In this document: positions 1 through 8,812 of the stretch, piece by piece
How positions within the stretch are numbered: the first letter of the stretch is position 1
Layout: every line of letters begins with the position of its first letter
Assembly (NCBI GenBank): GCA_023391095.1
Contig: JAEWBN010000018.1
Coordinates: 5,888 to 69,887 of the forward strand
DNA: 64,000 nt
Origin: Pseudomonadota bacterium
GTDB lineage: Bacteria; Pseudomonadota; Alphaproteobacteria; Rhizobiales; Devosiaceae
Direction: 5' to 3'
Made by a program: the position numbers and the translations under genes
Notes under the pieces: model-generated
Databases searched by the model: none
Seen by the model: the letters and a program-made list of their open reading frames with translations, nothing else
What the model was told of the DNA's origin: nothing

Positions 1-446
1 GGGCAGCCAAGGGCTTCCATTGCCACTTCCACCTGGGACTCCAGATCCCACAGGTTCTGGCTATCGATGACGTCCTGGAGCTTGGCCGCTTCGTCGGCGG
101 TCTCGTCGGAATAGTCCATCATCAACTCGTTATAACGGTCGATGACGGCCTTCTTTTCCTTGACGCCGAGCATGACGTTGCCGAGCACGTCGAGGTTGGG
201 GTCGAGCTGCGGCTCCTGTGGCAGGTAGCCGACCTTGGCGCCGTCGGCAGCCCAGGCTTCGCCGGTGAACTCGGTGTCGATGCCCGCCATGATCTTGAGA
301 AGGGTGGACTTACCCGAGCCGTTCGGCCCCAGGATGCCGATCTTGGCATCGGGGTAGAAGCTGAGATTGATATTATCCAGCACCTTCTTGCCGCCGGAAT
401 AAGCCTTACTCATTCCGTGCATGTGATAAATGAACTGGCGCGCCAT
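1..446 (-). CDS. ettA: EttA, energy-dependent translational throttle ABC-F protein (5' part, runs off window start)
   Basis: This is an ABC-F ATPase that binds the ribosomal E site and couples translation to the ATP/ADP ratio. The first 148 codons are present; the rest lies outside the window. The N-terminus starts MARQFIYHMHGMSKAY, which is characteristic of EttA. The first Walker A (GPNGSGKST, about residues 39-47) and the Q-loop region (GYLPQEPQLDP) follow. The Arm insert and second ATPase domain are missing only because of truncation by the window. It is transcribed away from the AI-2E exporter gene. The name is a confident family match. Confidence 0.93.
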   Translation of the reverse strand, partial: MARQFIYHMHGMSKAYSGGKKVLDNINLSFYPDAKIGILGPNGSGKSTLLKIMAGIDTEFTGEAWAADGAKVGYLPQEPQLDPNLDVLGNVMLGVKEKKAVIDRYNELMMDYSDETADEAAKLQDVIDSQNLWDLESQVEVAMEALGC

Positions 447-615
447 GGCGTCGAGACCTCTTCGAAGAATTCTGCGTGATTTGGCGCCTATGTAGGCCAT
501 GCCGCTGCGGCAGGCAACATGGGTGACCTTCGCCAGGCCAGGCTGCGTCAAAACTGCCGTCGCGGAACCATTCCCAGTCCCCAGCCGTTGAAGCAAGGCT
601 TGGGAGACCACCAAA

Positions 616-2784
616 TTGACAGACTATATCGCCCCGCCCGCGCCTGCGCGTCGGCGCCTCAACGCGTTTGAAAGCGTCGCCACCTTCGCCATCACCGCCG
701 TGCTGCTCTACCTGGGCGCAGGCATTGTTGTTCCGATGGTGCTGGCCATTCTGCTGGCCTTTGCACTCAATCCGCTCGTCAACTGGATGACGAAAAGGCT
801 GCACCTGCCAGATCCCCTCGCGGTGATCCTGGCAGTGCTGCTGGCCATTGCGGCGCTCGCAGCCTTTGCCTTCATGGCGGGGACCCAAATTGCCAATCTG
901 GTACAGGAGCTGCCCGGCTATCGGACGGTGATGCAGACCAAGCTCGAAGGGCTACAGGAACAGTTTGGTGGCCTCACCTGGCTCGACCAGATCACCGGCA
1001 TGCTCTCGAGCCTGGGTGAAGGGCTGAACGGGGGCTCGGAAGCCACGCCGGAACCGGGAACGATGCGGCCTATTCCGGTGACCATTTCCAACGAGATCGG
1101 CCCGCTCGCCGTGATCAGCTCGGTTGCCGGGTCGATCGTCGGGCCGGTGGCCACCGCAGCCATTGTCACGGTGTTCCTGATTTTCCTGTTGCTCGGCCGG
1201 GCCGATATGCAGGAGCGCTTCATCCGCCTCGTCAGCGCCGGTCGCTATTCGCTGACCAACCTCGCCATTACCGATGCCAGCAAGCGCGTGGGCCGCTACC
1301 TCATCATCCAGTTGATGGTGAACACAGCCTATGGCGTCCTGTTCGGCACGGGCCTGTGGCTGATCGGGGTGCCGAGCGCTCCGCTCTGGGGCCTCCTGAT
1401 CATTCTGTTCCGCTACATTCCCTTTGTGGGCGCGCTGATTATCGCCATTGTGCCGTTCACGCTGGCCTTTGCCGTCGATCCGGGCTGGAACATGCTGCTC
1501 ATGGCCGTGGGCATGTTCCTCGTCATCGATCTCACCACCGCAAACGTCATCGAGCCGCGCCTTTATGGATCGAGCACGGGCGTGTCGCCCATTGCGATCC
1601 TGCTTTCAGCTATGTTCTGGGCCACGCTCTGGGGGCCGGTCGGGCTGATCCTTGCGACGCCCATGACCGTGTGTCTTGTGGTGATCGGCCGGCACCTGCC
1701 GCAATTCCAGTTCCTCGAAACCCTGCTGGGGAGCGAACCGGTACTATCTACCCACGAGCGGCTCTACCAGCGCATGCTCAACGGCAAGGCCGAGGACGCC
1801 ATCGACATCTCCGAGGATTATATCGAGGAGCACGACAAGCAGGACTGGGCCGACAAGGTCATGCTGCCCGCGCTCCGGATGGCCACGCACGAACTGCCAG
1901 ACCGGCCGGAATCGGTGCCGCAGCGGCGCCAGCTGATTGCGACCTTCGAGGCAGTTCTGGACAATGTGGTCGAGCCCACCTGGACCGAGGATGCCGCCAT
2001 AATGCTGATCGGCGGGCGCACGGAAATCGACGAGGCCGCGGCGCGCCTGCTCGGCCTAAAGCTGCTCGACAGCAACATCGCGGTGGATGTTCTGCCGCCC
2101 GGCGCCATCCGGCAGGAGGCCATCGGCCGGCTGGAATTGGAGCCGGTGCATACGCTGCTGCTGGTCTTCATGGGCGCCGATATCAGGGGCCAGTGCCGCT
2201 ATGTGGCTCGTCGCGTGCGGCGCATGGACCCCGAAGTGCGGATCGCCGTCTGCGTACTCAATGAACTCGCCTCAGAGGAAACGGCGGACTTGCTGCATGT
2301 GGATGCGCTGTACCGCGACATGGATGCAGCCGTTGCGGCCATCCGGGAACAGCAGGCGCCGCCCAAGGCCAGCCGCGCGGTGCCCGTAAGCCAGCCCTTT
2401 GCGGGCTTGGGACGAGGGGACGACGCCCTGGGCAAGGCACTCGACGAGATTGCCGAAGGCTTCGATGTGCCGGTGGCGCTGATCAACCTCGTGGATGACG
2501 AACGCCACCAGGAGGACGAGGACGCGGCCGAACTGACCCGGCTGGTGGTGAACAAGGGCGAGGTCGTGGTCATCCACGGCGCACAGTCCGAGGATATCGA
2601 GGGCGACAACGCCTATCTAGTGACCAATGGCATCGACTTTTATGCCGCCGCGCCGCTTGTTCTCGGCGATGGGACGATTGCCGGCGTGCTCGCGCTGCAG
2701 GACTATGATCCGCGCGAATTCAGCGAGGCCGAGGTGGCGCTGCTGCGCGAGAAGGCGGCGGAGCTGGTGGCCCGGTTCGGGTGA
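616..2784 (+). CDS. AI-2E family (PerM-like) membrane exporter with long cytoplasmic C-terminal tail and GAF-like domain
   Basis: 722 aa, about twice the usual 340-400 aa of this family. Residues about 20-355 form the AI-2E/UPF0118 membrane domain with around eight hydrophobic segments and a typical family stretch (PLWGLLIILFRYIPFVGALI, about 255-275). The remaining half is soluble: a helical linker, an alpha/beta region at about 450-580, and a C-terminal stretch (about 600-720) that reads like a GAF domain (DVPVALINLVDDE near its start, AAPLVLGDGTIAGVLAL near its end). The start is TTG with GGGAG about 10 bases upstream. Substrate is unknown; the family name does not prove autoinducer transport. 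The fusion suggests transport gated by a ligand or redox signal (inference). Confidence 0.85.
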   Translation: MTDYIAPPAPARRRLNAFESVATFAITAVLLYLGAGIVVPMVLAILLAFALNPLVNWMTKRLHLPDPLAVILAVLLAIAALAAFAFMAGTQIANLVQELPGYRTVMQTKLEGLQEQFGGLTWLDQITGMLSSLGEGLNGGSEATPEPGTMRPIPVTISNEIGPLAVISSVAGSIVGPVATAAIVTVFLIFLLLGRADMQERFIRLVSAGRYSLTNLAITDASKRVGRYLIIQLMVNTAYGVLFGTGLWLIGVPSAPLWGLLIILFRYIPFVGALIIAIVPFTLAFAVDPGWNMLLMAVGMFLVIDLTTANVIEPRLYGSSTGVSPIAILLSAMFWATLWGPVGLILATPMTVCLVVIGRHLPQFQFLETLLGSEPVLSTHERLYQRMLNGKAEDAIDISEDYIEEHDKQDWADKVMLPALRMATHELPDRPESVPQRRQLIATFEAVLDNVVEPTWTEDAAIMLIGGRTEIDEAAARLLGLKLLDSNIAVDVLPPGAIRQEAIGRLELEPVHTLLLVFMGADIRGQCRYVARRVRRMDPEVRIAVCVLNELASEETADLLHVDALYRDMDAAVAAIREQQAPPKASRAVPVSQPFAGLGRGDDALGKALDEIAEGFDVPVALINLVDDERHQEDEDAAELTRLVVNKGEVVVIHGAQSEDIEGDNAYLVTNGIDFYAAAPLVLGDGTIAGVLALQDYDPREFSEAEVALLREKAAELVARFG

Positions 2785-2800
2785 CGGCTGCGTTCCATTT

Positions 2801-2829
2801 GGGGTCGTCCCGCACAGGCGGGCGGCCCC
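2801..2829. terminator. Possible convergent terminator hairpin
   Basis: A GC-rich imperfect hairpin (GGGG..CCCGC / GCGGG..CCCC, with an internal mismatch) lies in the 61-base gap between the converging AI-2E exporter and GGDEF genes. There is no T-run, so this is only a plausible stop. Confidence 0.3.
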
Positions 2830-2845
2830 GGTGCGCAGCGCCCGC

Positions 2846-4444
2846 TCAGCCCGCCTGGTCGGAATGTCCGACGACGCGCAGCGCCTTGCGGCGGCGCCAG
2901 ATCACGGTGTTCCGGCCGGCCGCCTTGGCGGCGTAGAGCCGGGCATCGGCCTCGCCCATCATCTCGCGTCCGCGCAATTCGCCTGTGTCGACAACGCCGA
3001 TGCTGGCGGTGACGACGTGCCCCAGGAGCAGGTCGGACCAGGACGCGGAGGCTATGGCGATGCGGATAGCCTCGAGAATTTGGGCGGCTTCACCGGCAGG
3101 CCGGTTTTCAAGGATCAGCGCAAATTCCTCGCCGCCCATCCGGAAGGCGTGCGCGACGCCTTCATGGGCCAAAAGGATGGCTCCCACACGCACCAGCACG
3201 GCATCACCGGTCATATGCGAAAAGCGGTCGTTGATGACTTTGAAATGATCCAGATGGAGGAAGGCCAGCGAGAAACTCCGGCCCTCAAGCGCCTTGAAGG
3301 AAATTTCGAAGGCACGGCGGTTGGCCAGACCCGTCAGCGGGTCCTGCATGGCCTCGGCTTCGAGCCGGCGGGCGGTTTCGCGCAGCTTTTCGTTCTGCAG
3401 CTTCATTTCCGCAAACTGGGCGCGCCGACGGGTTAGCTGGCCCATCAGGCCCACAAAGGCCTCGTGGTAGGCACGGAAGTGTTCGAGGGCGGCGCGGTGA
3501 TCGCCCATGGCCGCCTCGACCTCCGAGAGCCGGCGCAGGCCCGCCGCGCGATGCTCGATCTGGCTGCCGGTTGCAAGGCTCACTGCGCGACGGCAGACTG
3601 CCAGCGCCTCTTCGAGCCGGCCTTCGGCCGTCAGAACTTCGCCCCGCGTGCACAGGTAATGAATCTCTTCGCGCGGGCCGGTCTGGCCGCCCAGCGCCTC
3701 CCAGCGGTCAAGATTGCCATGCGCCAACGCCAACTTGCCGAGAAGTTTATAAGCCTCAGCGCCATTGCACAGCGCCGTCCGCAGGTTCCACAGGTCTCCA
3801 TAACTCTGCGCTGCATCGACGGCTCGGTCGCTCAGCATGGCCGCGCGTTCACGCAGGCGCGTCGCCTCGGCCGGGTCGCCATTGGCCAGCGCCAGCTCGG
3901 CCTGGGACATGAGCGAATAGCCCATGTTGATGAAGCAAAGCGCCATGGTGCAGATGTCGCCCGCCGTCTCGCCCAGGGTCAGCGAGTGCTCCAGCGCGGG
4001 AAAGGCCAGCTGGTCTTCCCGGCAGATCATCAGCGCCATGCCCTTGCAGCACATGGTGAAGGCATGGAGCGCCATGTCGTCGGTGCGCTCGGCAGCTTCC
4101 ACAGCCGCCAGCGCTTCGTCGAAGGCCAGATCGCTCAAACCGATTTCAAGCAGGAGCCAGGAATAAACGGCCCGGGACAGCGCCTGCCCCCAGTCGTAAC
4201 CCAGCTCTTCGTAGAGAAGGCAGGCCTCGCCGATGGCGCTGATGCCCTCGTCGGGATAGCCCAGTTGCAGGCAGAACCAGGCATTGCAGGTGAGTGCGAA
4301 GGCGATGGCCGGGCGGTCCGCCTGCTTGCGCGCCTCGACGAGAAGGGCCTGCGCCGTCGCGAGCCCCTGCGTGGACTGCCCTGTCCGGCCCATCTCCCAA
4401 CAGGCATCCAGACGGGAAATAAGATCAGCAGCCGGCTGCGCCAC
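2846..4444 (-). CDS. TPR-like repeat protein with C-terminal GGDEF (diguanylate cyclase) domain
   Basis: 532 aa from the GTG at 4444, chosen because AAGGAG sits 6 bases upstream. An in-frame GTG at 4459 would add five residues but lacks a ribosome site. Residues about 10-340 are Ala/Leu/Glu-rich paired helices that look like tetratricopeptide repeats; a short coiled linker follows, then a GGDEF domain with the active motif GGEEF at about 437-441. It should make cyclic di-GMP from GTP. No RxxD inhibitory site is seen five residues before GGEEF (the positions read EGVA), so product inhibition may be absent. No membrane segment or EAL domain is seen. The TPR part probably takes its input from a protein partner. 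Confidence 0.88.
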   Translation of the reverse strand: MAQPAADLISRLDACWEMGRTGQSTQGLATAQALLVEARKQADRPAIAFALTCNAWFCLQLGYPDEGISAIGEACLLYEELGYDWGQALSRAVYSWLLLEIGLSDLAFDEALAAVEAAERTDDMALHAFTMCCKGMALMICREDQLAFPALEHSLTLGETAGDICTMALCFINMGYSLMSQAELALANGDPAEATRLRERAAMLSDRAVDAAQSYGDLWNLRTALCNGAEAYKLLGKLALAHGNLDRWEALGGQTGPREEIHYLCTRGEVLTAEGRLEEALAVCRRAVSLATGSQIEHRAAGLRRLSEVEAAMGDHRAALEHFRAYHEAFVGLMGQLTRRRAQFAEMKLQNEKLRETARRLEAEAMQDPLTGLANRRAFEISFKALEGRSFSLAFLHLDHFKVINDRFSHMTGDAVLVRVGAILLAHEGVAHAFRMGGEEFALILENRPAGEAAQILEAIRIAIASASWSDLLLGHVVTASIGVVDTGELRGREMMGEADARLYAAKAAGRNTVIWRRRKALRVVGHSDQAG

Positions 4445-4629
4445 GGCATTCTCCTTCACCCGGAGGATGACCGCATCGTGTAAATAAAGATCGAATCCGA
4501 TTGCTAAAGCCGGTCGGCTATTCTGGCGCCGACCGCGCGATTACACTTTCACCACTTTCCGCGTCTCACCTTTTTATTCAATGACGACGATAAGATGTGA
4601 ATGCCACTGGCCGGAATGCCGCCCGGGCA

Positions 4630-5445
4630 CTAATTGGCCATGGTGGAGCGGTGGGCCCAGCCGGTCATGCGTTTTTCAACCCAGGCCATCAGCGCGTACA
4701 TCGCGATGCCCTCGATCGCGAGCATCAGCAGGCCCGCGAAAACCAGCGGCACGTTGAAGTTGGATTGGGCGGACGCCATCATATTGCCGAGGCCGGAATT
4801 GGACGCCACCGTTTCGCTGACCACCGAGCCGACAAAGGCCAAGGTGATGGCAACCTTCAGCGAGCCGAAGAAATAGGGCATGGACCGGGGTATGCCCACC
4901 TTGAGCATGATATCCAACTTCCTTGCGCCAAGCGCCCGCAGGACGTCCTCGGTTTCCGGCTCAATGGTGGCAAGGCCGGTGGCGACATTGACGACGATGG
5001 GGAAGAAGGAAATCAGAAACGCCGTCAGCACGGCTGGCACCGTGCCGATGCCGAACCAGATGACGAGAATGGGGACCAGCGCCACCTTGGGAATGGCGTT
5101 GAAGCCGACCATGATTGGGTAAAGGCCGGCATAGATGGTTTTGGACCAGCCGATGAAGAGCCCGATGCCCAGCCCGGCGACCACGGCGATCAGGAAACCC
5201 AGGACCGTCGTATAGAGGGTCTGCATCGAGTTTTTCCAGATGGGTGACCAATACTGCACGATGGCTTCGAACACGCGCGACGGCGCGGGCAGGATAGTGT
5301 GCGGCAGGCCTGAGAGGCGAACGCCGATCTCCCAGAGGAGAAAGAGCGCAATTGTATAGAGGACGGGCGCCAGGCGAACCCAGTTCACCTTAAAGGCCGG
5401 GCGCGGCGGGGCAGCAACGGGAGTGGCGGTTTCGAGCGCGGTCAT
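4630..5445 (-). CDS. ABC importer permease, TauC/SsuC/ThiX class
   Basis: 271 aa integral membrane subunit of a type I importer of the nitrate/sulfonate/taurine/pyrimidine-precursor class. Six hydrophobic segments are visible. The cytoplasmic EAA-type loop (EDVLRALGARKLDIM, then GIPRSMPYFFGSL) would contact the ATPase. It is the last gene of a three-gene minus-strand operon and its ATG overlaps the ATPase stop by four bases (ATGA), so translation is probably coupled. Substrate cannot be read from this subunit. A 170-base gap separates it from the start of the GGDEF gene. Confidence 0.92.
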   Translation of the reverse strand: MTALETATPVAAPPRPAFKVNWVRLAPVLYTIALFLLWEIGVRLSGLPHTILPAPSRVFEAIVQYWSPIWKNSMQTLYTTVLGFLIAVVAGLGIGLFIGWSKTIYAGLYPIMVGFNAIPKVALVPILVIWFGIGTVPAVLTAFLISFFPIVVNVATGLATIEPETEDVLRALGARKLDIMLKVGIPRSMPYFFGSLKVAITLAFVGSVVSETVASNSGLGNMMASAQSNFNVPLVFAGLLMLAIEGIAMYALMAWVEKRMTGWAHRSTMAN

Positions 5446-6233
5446 GCCACAGCCCTCGCAGCTGCGATCTCGCCATGCAGCTTTTGCACCATGTCGTTGA
5501 ATTCCCGATTGTAGAGAAGGTCAAGCTCACGCGGGCGGACAAAGGGCACAGTGTGCTCGGAGATGACGCGGCCCGGCCGGGCGCTCATCACCACGACCTT
5601 GTCGGCAAGAAAGACACTTTCGCGCAGATCGTGGGTGACAAGCACGATGGTGACGTCCTGGCTGGCGTGAAGATCGCGGATGACGCACCACAGCTCTTCG
5701 CGGGTAAAGGCGTCGAGCGCACCGAAGGGCTCGTCGAGCATCAGCAATTCCGGTTCGTGGATCAGCGCGCGGCAGAGATTGGCGCGCTGCTGCATGCCGC
5801 CGGACAATTGCCACGGAAACTTGTCGCCAAAGCCTTTGAGACCCACCGTTTCGAGCAGTTTTTCCGCCTTGGCGACATATTCCGCCTTGTGGGCGCGCAG
5901 GCGATGACGGTGCCGTTCCACGATTTCGAGCGGCAGGAGGATGTTTTCCAGCGTCGTCCGCCAGGGCAGCATGGTGGGGTTCTGGAAGGCCATCCCGACA
6001 ATGGAAACCGGCTTGGTGACGTGGTCATTGGCGACAATGACGGCGCCCGACTGGGGGATATGAAGGCCAGTGGTGAGCTTCATCAGTGTAGACTTGCCGC
6101 AGCCGGAGGGCCCCACCACGGCGACGAACTCGCCGCGGTTGATCCTCAGGTTGAGCCCGCTCACGGCCAGCGTGCCCTCGGCCCCGCCATAGCGCATGTC
6201 GACATTTTCAATGGAAACGAGAGGCCTGGTCAT
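5442..6233 (-). CDS. ABC importer ATP-binding protein, SsuB/TauB/ThiZ class
   Basis: 263 aa from the ATG at 6233; a GTG six codons upstream (6251) is possible but has no better ribosome site. Walker A GPSGCGKST, signature LSGGMQQR, Walker B LLMLDEPFGALD and the switch His in LVTHD are all present. It powers the neighbouring permease and binding protein. Length and motifs fit the nitrate/sulfonate/taurine ATPase group. It follows the binding-protein gene after a 138-base gap holding two hairpins and overlaps the permease by four bases. Confidence 0.93.
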   Translation of the reverse strand: MTRPLVSIENVDMRYGGAEGTLAVSGLNLRINRGEFVAVVGPSGCGKSTLMKLTTGLHIPQSGAVIVANDHVTKPVSIVGMAFQNPTMLPWRTTLENILLPLEIVERHRHRLRAHKAEYVAKAEKLLETVGLKGFGDKFPWQLSGGMQQRANLCRALIHEPELLMLDEPFGALDAFTREELWCVIRDLHASQDVTIVLVTHDLRESVFLADKVVVMSARPGRVISEHTVPFVRPRELDLLYNREFNDMVQKLHGEIAAARAVA

Positions 6234-6264
6234 GTGCAATTCCGCTGGCACGAGAAAAAGACCC

Positions 6265-6366
6265 GTCCCGGTCCGCTCTCGTTCCCTCGATTGAACGGAC
6301 CGGGACAGAACCCAGGCGCCCTTACCGCCCAGGCCGGGTTTGGTGACGCCGGGCCGAAGCCCGGCG
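6265..6366. repeat. Two intercistronic hairpins between binding-protein and ATPase genes
   Basis: A perfect 11-base inverted repeat (6265-6275 with 6296-6306, arm GTCCCGGTCCG) and an 8-base stem with a CGAA loop (6347-6354 with 6359-6366, arm CGCCGGGC) fill the gap after the binding-protein stop at 6372. Such stems commonly protect the upstream binding-protein message and lower expression of the downstream ATPase; that role is inferred here. Confidence 0.6.
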
Positions 6367-6371
6367 CAAAA

Positions 6372-7394
6372 TCAGGGGAGCTGACGCTCTTCGACGGCAG
6401 GAAGATACTGGCTGTCGAACACGTCGGCGGCAGTGACATTACCGGCCAGGCCCATGGAGATCTTGAGAGTTTCGATGGATGCCGCCAGACGCGCTTCATC
6501 AATGCCGCCAAAGCCGTTCTCGACGACATAGGGCGTTTTGATGTTCATCGCATTGGCCATTTCGAGACGCGCCGTTTCCGTGGCGAGATCGAGGATCTCG
6601 TTACGGGCGAGCACGGCAGCGGCACCAGCGGCAGGGTCGGCGACCGCGTCAGCAAAGCCCTTGGCAAGAGCGCGGAGGAAGCCCTTCACGGCTTCGGGAT
6701 TTTCCTCTGCAAAAGCCTCATTGACCATGATGGCATTGCCATAGAGGTTCAAACCGTGGTCAGCGAACAGGATGGTGGAAATGTCCTCGTCGGGCACGCC
6801 ATTGGCCTTGAGGTTGAGGATCACCGAAAAGGCAAAGCCGAAGACGCCGTCCACATCGCCGGAGGCCAGCATCGGTTCGCGGACCGGGAAGCCAATCGAT
6901 TCCAGCGTGATGCCCGACGTGTCGATGCCGGCGGCTTCCACAAAGGCGGGCCATTGTGCAAAGGCGCCATCGGGCGGCGGCGCGCCGAGCTTCTTGCCTT
7001 CCAGCGACTTCGGATCGTCGGTGACGCCCTGCGACTTGCGGCCGATCACCGAGAAGACCGGCTTATCATAGATCATCATGATCGCCTCGACGGGCTGGGC
7101 CGGGTCCTCGTCCAGGAACTTGATCAGCGAATTGATGTCGCCAAAACCCATCTGGTAGGCGCCGGTCGCCACCCGCGGAATGGCCTCAACCGAGCCATTG
7201 CCGGTGTCGATCGTGACGTTCAGCCCTTCTTCCGCGAAGTAGCCGTTGTCCTGGGCGAGGAGAAAGCCGGCCGCGGGACCCTCAAAGCGCCAGTCCAGCG
7301 TCAGCTTGATGTCGGTCTGGGCATAGACCGGAGCGGCAAAAGCCACGCCGGCACTAAGCGCCAGGGCGGAAAGGAAGAGGCGGTGAGATGACAT
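6372..7394 (-). CDS. Periplasmic substrate-binding protein, NMT1/THI5-like (ABC importer)
   Basis: 340 aa. Residues 1-25 are a clear signal peptide ending AAPVYAQ. The mature part begins DIKLTLDWRFEGPAAGF, typical of the NMT1/THI5-like binding proteins that serve importers of pyrimidine precursors, riboflavin, nitrate or sulfonates. It leads the minus-strand operon with the ATPase and permease. The start ATG at 7394 has GGGGA about 10 bases upstream. Ligand is unknown; WRFEGPAAGF resembles binding proteins for pyrimidine-like compounds more than sulfonates, but this is weak evidence. Confidence 0.9.
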   Translation of the reverse strand: MSSHRLFLSALALSAGVAFAAPVYAQTDIKLTLDWRFEGPAAGFLLAQDNGYFAEEGLNVTIDTGNGSVEAIPRVATGAYQMGFGDINSLIKFLDEDPAQPVEAIMMIYDKPVFSVIGRKSQGVTDDPKSLEGKKLGAPPPDGAFAQWPAFVEAAGIDTSGITLESIGFPVREPMLASGDVDGVFGFAFSVILNLKANGVPDEDISTILFADHGLNLYGNAIMVNEAFAEENPEAVKGFLRALAKGFADAVADPAAGAAAVLARNEILDLATETARLEMANAMNIKTPYVVENGFGGIDEARLAASIETLKISMGLAGNVTAADVFDSQYLPAVEERQLP

Positions 7395-7526
7395 AGACGA
7401 CGTCCCCAGAGATATGGTCCGGGGAAATCAAGCGCAGCACGAAGCGATGCGCAAGGCAAAACAGCACAAATTCGCGCCAAAAATTTAGTATGCTTCTTTT
7501 GTGTGCAGTTTGGCTAGAAATGGGGC

Positions 7527-7553
7527 GAGCTGCCCATACGGAATGGGCAGCTC
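7527..7553 (-). terminator. Hairpin after the Gly/Asn-rich protein gene
   Basis: A perfect 11-base stem (GAGCTGCCCAT, 7527-7537 and 7543-7553) with a 5-base loop lies 10 bases past the stop of the minus-strand gene ending at 7564. The downstream T-run is weak, so it is either a terminator or an mRNA 3' stabiliser. Confidence 0.55.
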
Positions 7554-7563
7554 TCGCAGCAGA

Positions 7564-8439
7564 TCAATAGACAAAGACCGTCAGCTGATTGCCGGTGCGC
7601 TGCACCGCAAACACACGATCCGGACGAAGGCTTGCACGGCTCAGCGACGTCGCCAGCAGGGGATCGTTTGCAACCGCCGACTGGAGGTTGCTGCCCAAGC
7701 CGGTGCTCGCCAGAGCTGCGGCCAGCCAGGTCTGCTCGCTGGGGCAAATCTGCACGCGCTGGACGGCAACGTTGCTGGCGCGCTGCCAGGACCCGTCGAT
7801 GCGGGTGCTCCGCAGCAGGCGGTCCAGCTCGGAAACGGAAACCCCGGCGCAGGTTGCGGCCGAGCCGGAACTGCCGGTGCTGGCTGTCGGAGGCAAGCCA
7901 TTGTTGCCGCCGCCATTGTTGCCACCGCCGTTATTACCGCCGCCGTTATTACCGCCGCCGTTGTTACCGCCGCCGCTATTGCCACCGCCGTTATTGCCCC
8001 CGCCGTTATTGCCGCCGCCAACGCCAACCCCGACATCCACAAGGCCGTTGTCCCCGCCGACATTGGCGTCGACCCGGACTGTCTCGTTCAGGACGTCCAC
8101 ATTGGCGTCGACAAGACCGCGGTTGCCGCCGACGGTGGCATCTACCTTCACATTGTCATCGAGAAGTTTCACATCGGCATCGACGAGACTGCCGCCCCGG
8201 CCAGTTCCGACATTGACCTTGCCCACGTCACCATTGCCGACATTAACATCGAGCAAATTGTCGCCGCCACCGACGCCAAGGTTGACGAGGCCTTTGTCCC
8301 CGGCATCGCCGGACCCCAAGGTAATAAGCGTGGAGTCGTCCGATCCGCCGATAATACCAAGCAGACCCTGGGCGCCAGCCGGGACGGCCAGACCTGCCAA
8401 CAGGGCCGAAGACATCAATGCTAGGGTTAAACTCTTCAT
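7564..8439 (-). CDS. Secreted Gly/Asn-rich repeat protein of unknown function
   Basis: 291 aa from the ATG at 8439, which has AGGAGGAG 7 bases upstream; an upstream in-frame start 16 codons earlier is less likely. Residues 1-24 form a signal peptide ending VPAGAQ. Residues about 25-130 hold imperfect Val/Asp-rich repeats of about 25 residues (GLVDANVDVL, VRVDANVGG). A low-complexity tract of GGGNN pentapeptides follows at about residues 141-180, then a C-terminal domain with two cysteines (ATCAGV, VQICPSE) and the end TVFVY. The layout suggests an extracellular or periplasmic structural or adhesive protein. No family is recognised. Confidence 0.8.
   Translation of the reverse strand: MKSLTLALMSSALLAGLAVPAGAQGLLGIIGGSDDSTLITLGSGDAGDKGLVNLGVGGGDNLLDVNVGNGDVGKVNVGTGRGGSLVDADVKLLDDNVKVDATVGGNRGLVDANVDVLNETVRVDANVGGDNGLVDVGVGVGGGNNGGGNNGGGNSGGGNNGGGNNGGGNNGGGNNGGGNNGLPPTASTGSSGSAATCAGVSVSELDRLLRSTRIDGSWQRASNVAVQRVQICPSEQTWLAAALASTGLGSNLQSAVANDPLLATSLSRASLRPDRVFAVQRTGNQLTVFVY
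7898..8017. repeat. Coding minisatellite, eight 15-base units (GGGNN pentapeptide)
   Basis: Eight tandem 15-base units (plus-strand form CCGTTATTACCGCCG, with base changes between copies) encode the Gly-Gly-Gly-Asn-Asn tract of the secreted protein. Unit number is a multiple of three bases, so copy-number change would keep the frame. Confidence 0.9.
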
Positions 8440-8812
8440 GTTAGTCTCCTCCTGCGACGGCATGTCGCTGGGAGTAAGACGACCCACGGCTTAGGTGGTT
8501 TCATCACATAAATCGGCGCGGCGCCTAAAGAAAATTTTGCCTTACGAAATTGGGTGGCCTTTTAGATTTCGGCTCTGACGCACGGTCAGCAAAAAGAAGG
8601 ACGCGAAACCGAAGTTTCGCGTCCAGCCGGGGAGGCAACAAAGGAGCGTCAGCCTTTGCCGCCGTCCGCCGTTCGGGTGACGGAGGCTCTGTTGGCGTTC
8701 CGTCAAAACTGTGTCCAGGCAGCGCCTGGTTCGCGGATTGAACGATGAACATGCCGCCGGGTTCCCGGCTGATCCGCATGAAAGAAATTTGTGATCGCGG
8801 AAGCGGCGCGTC
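8440..8812. other. 373-base gap between the repeat-protein gene and the response regulator gene
   Basis: The part next to 8440 must hold the promoter and leader of the secreted protein gene; no consensus -35/-10 pair stands out. The middle holds the strong terminator at 8590-8623 for the response regulator transcript. An 84-codon minus-strand frame (8525-8779) runs through that terminator and has no convincing ribosome site, so it is not called. Confidence 0.6.
8590..8623 (-). terminator. Rho-independent terminator of the kinase/response-regulator transcript
   Basis: A perfect 10-base stem (8600-8609 with 8614-8623, arm GACGCGAAAC) with a TTCG loop on the minus strand is followed by CTTCTTTTTG. 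It lies about 190 bases past the stop of the response regulator at 8813 and is the best terminator on that strand. Confidence 0.8.

Noticed and set aside
5475..7391. Long plus-strand open frame (638 codons) opposite the ABC importer operon
   Set aside because: It is antisense to three genes with clear family motifs; its translation has no recognisable domain.
7898..8017. Regular 15-base tandem repeats that could be taken for a CRISPR or satellite
   Set aside because: Units are directly adjacent with no spacers and encode GGGNN in the frame of a secreted protein.
8525..8779. 84-codon minus-strand frame in the gap after the response regulator
   Set aside because: It runs through a strong terminator (8590-8623), has no good ribosome site and no family features.
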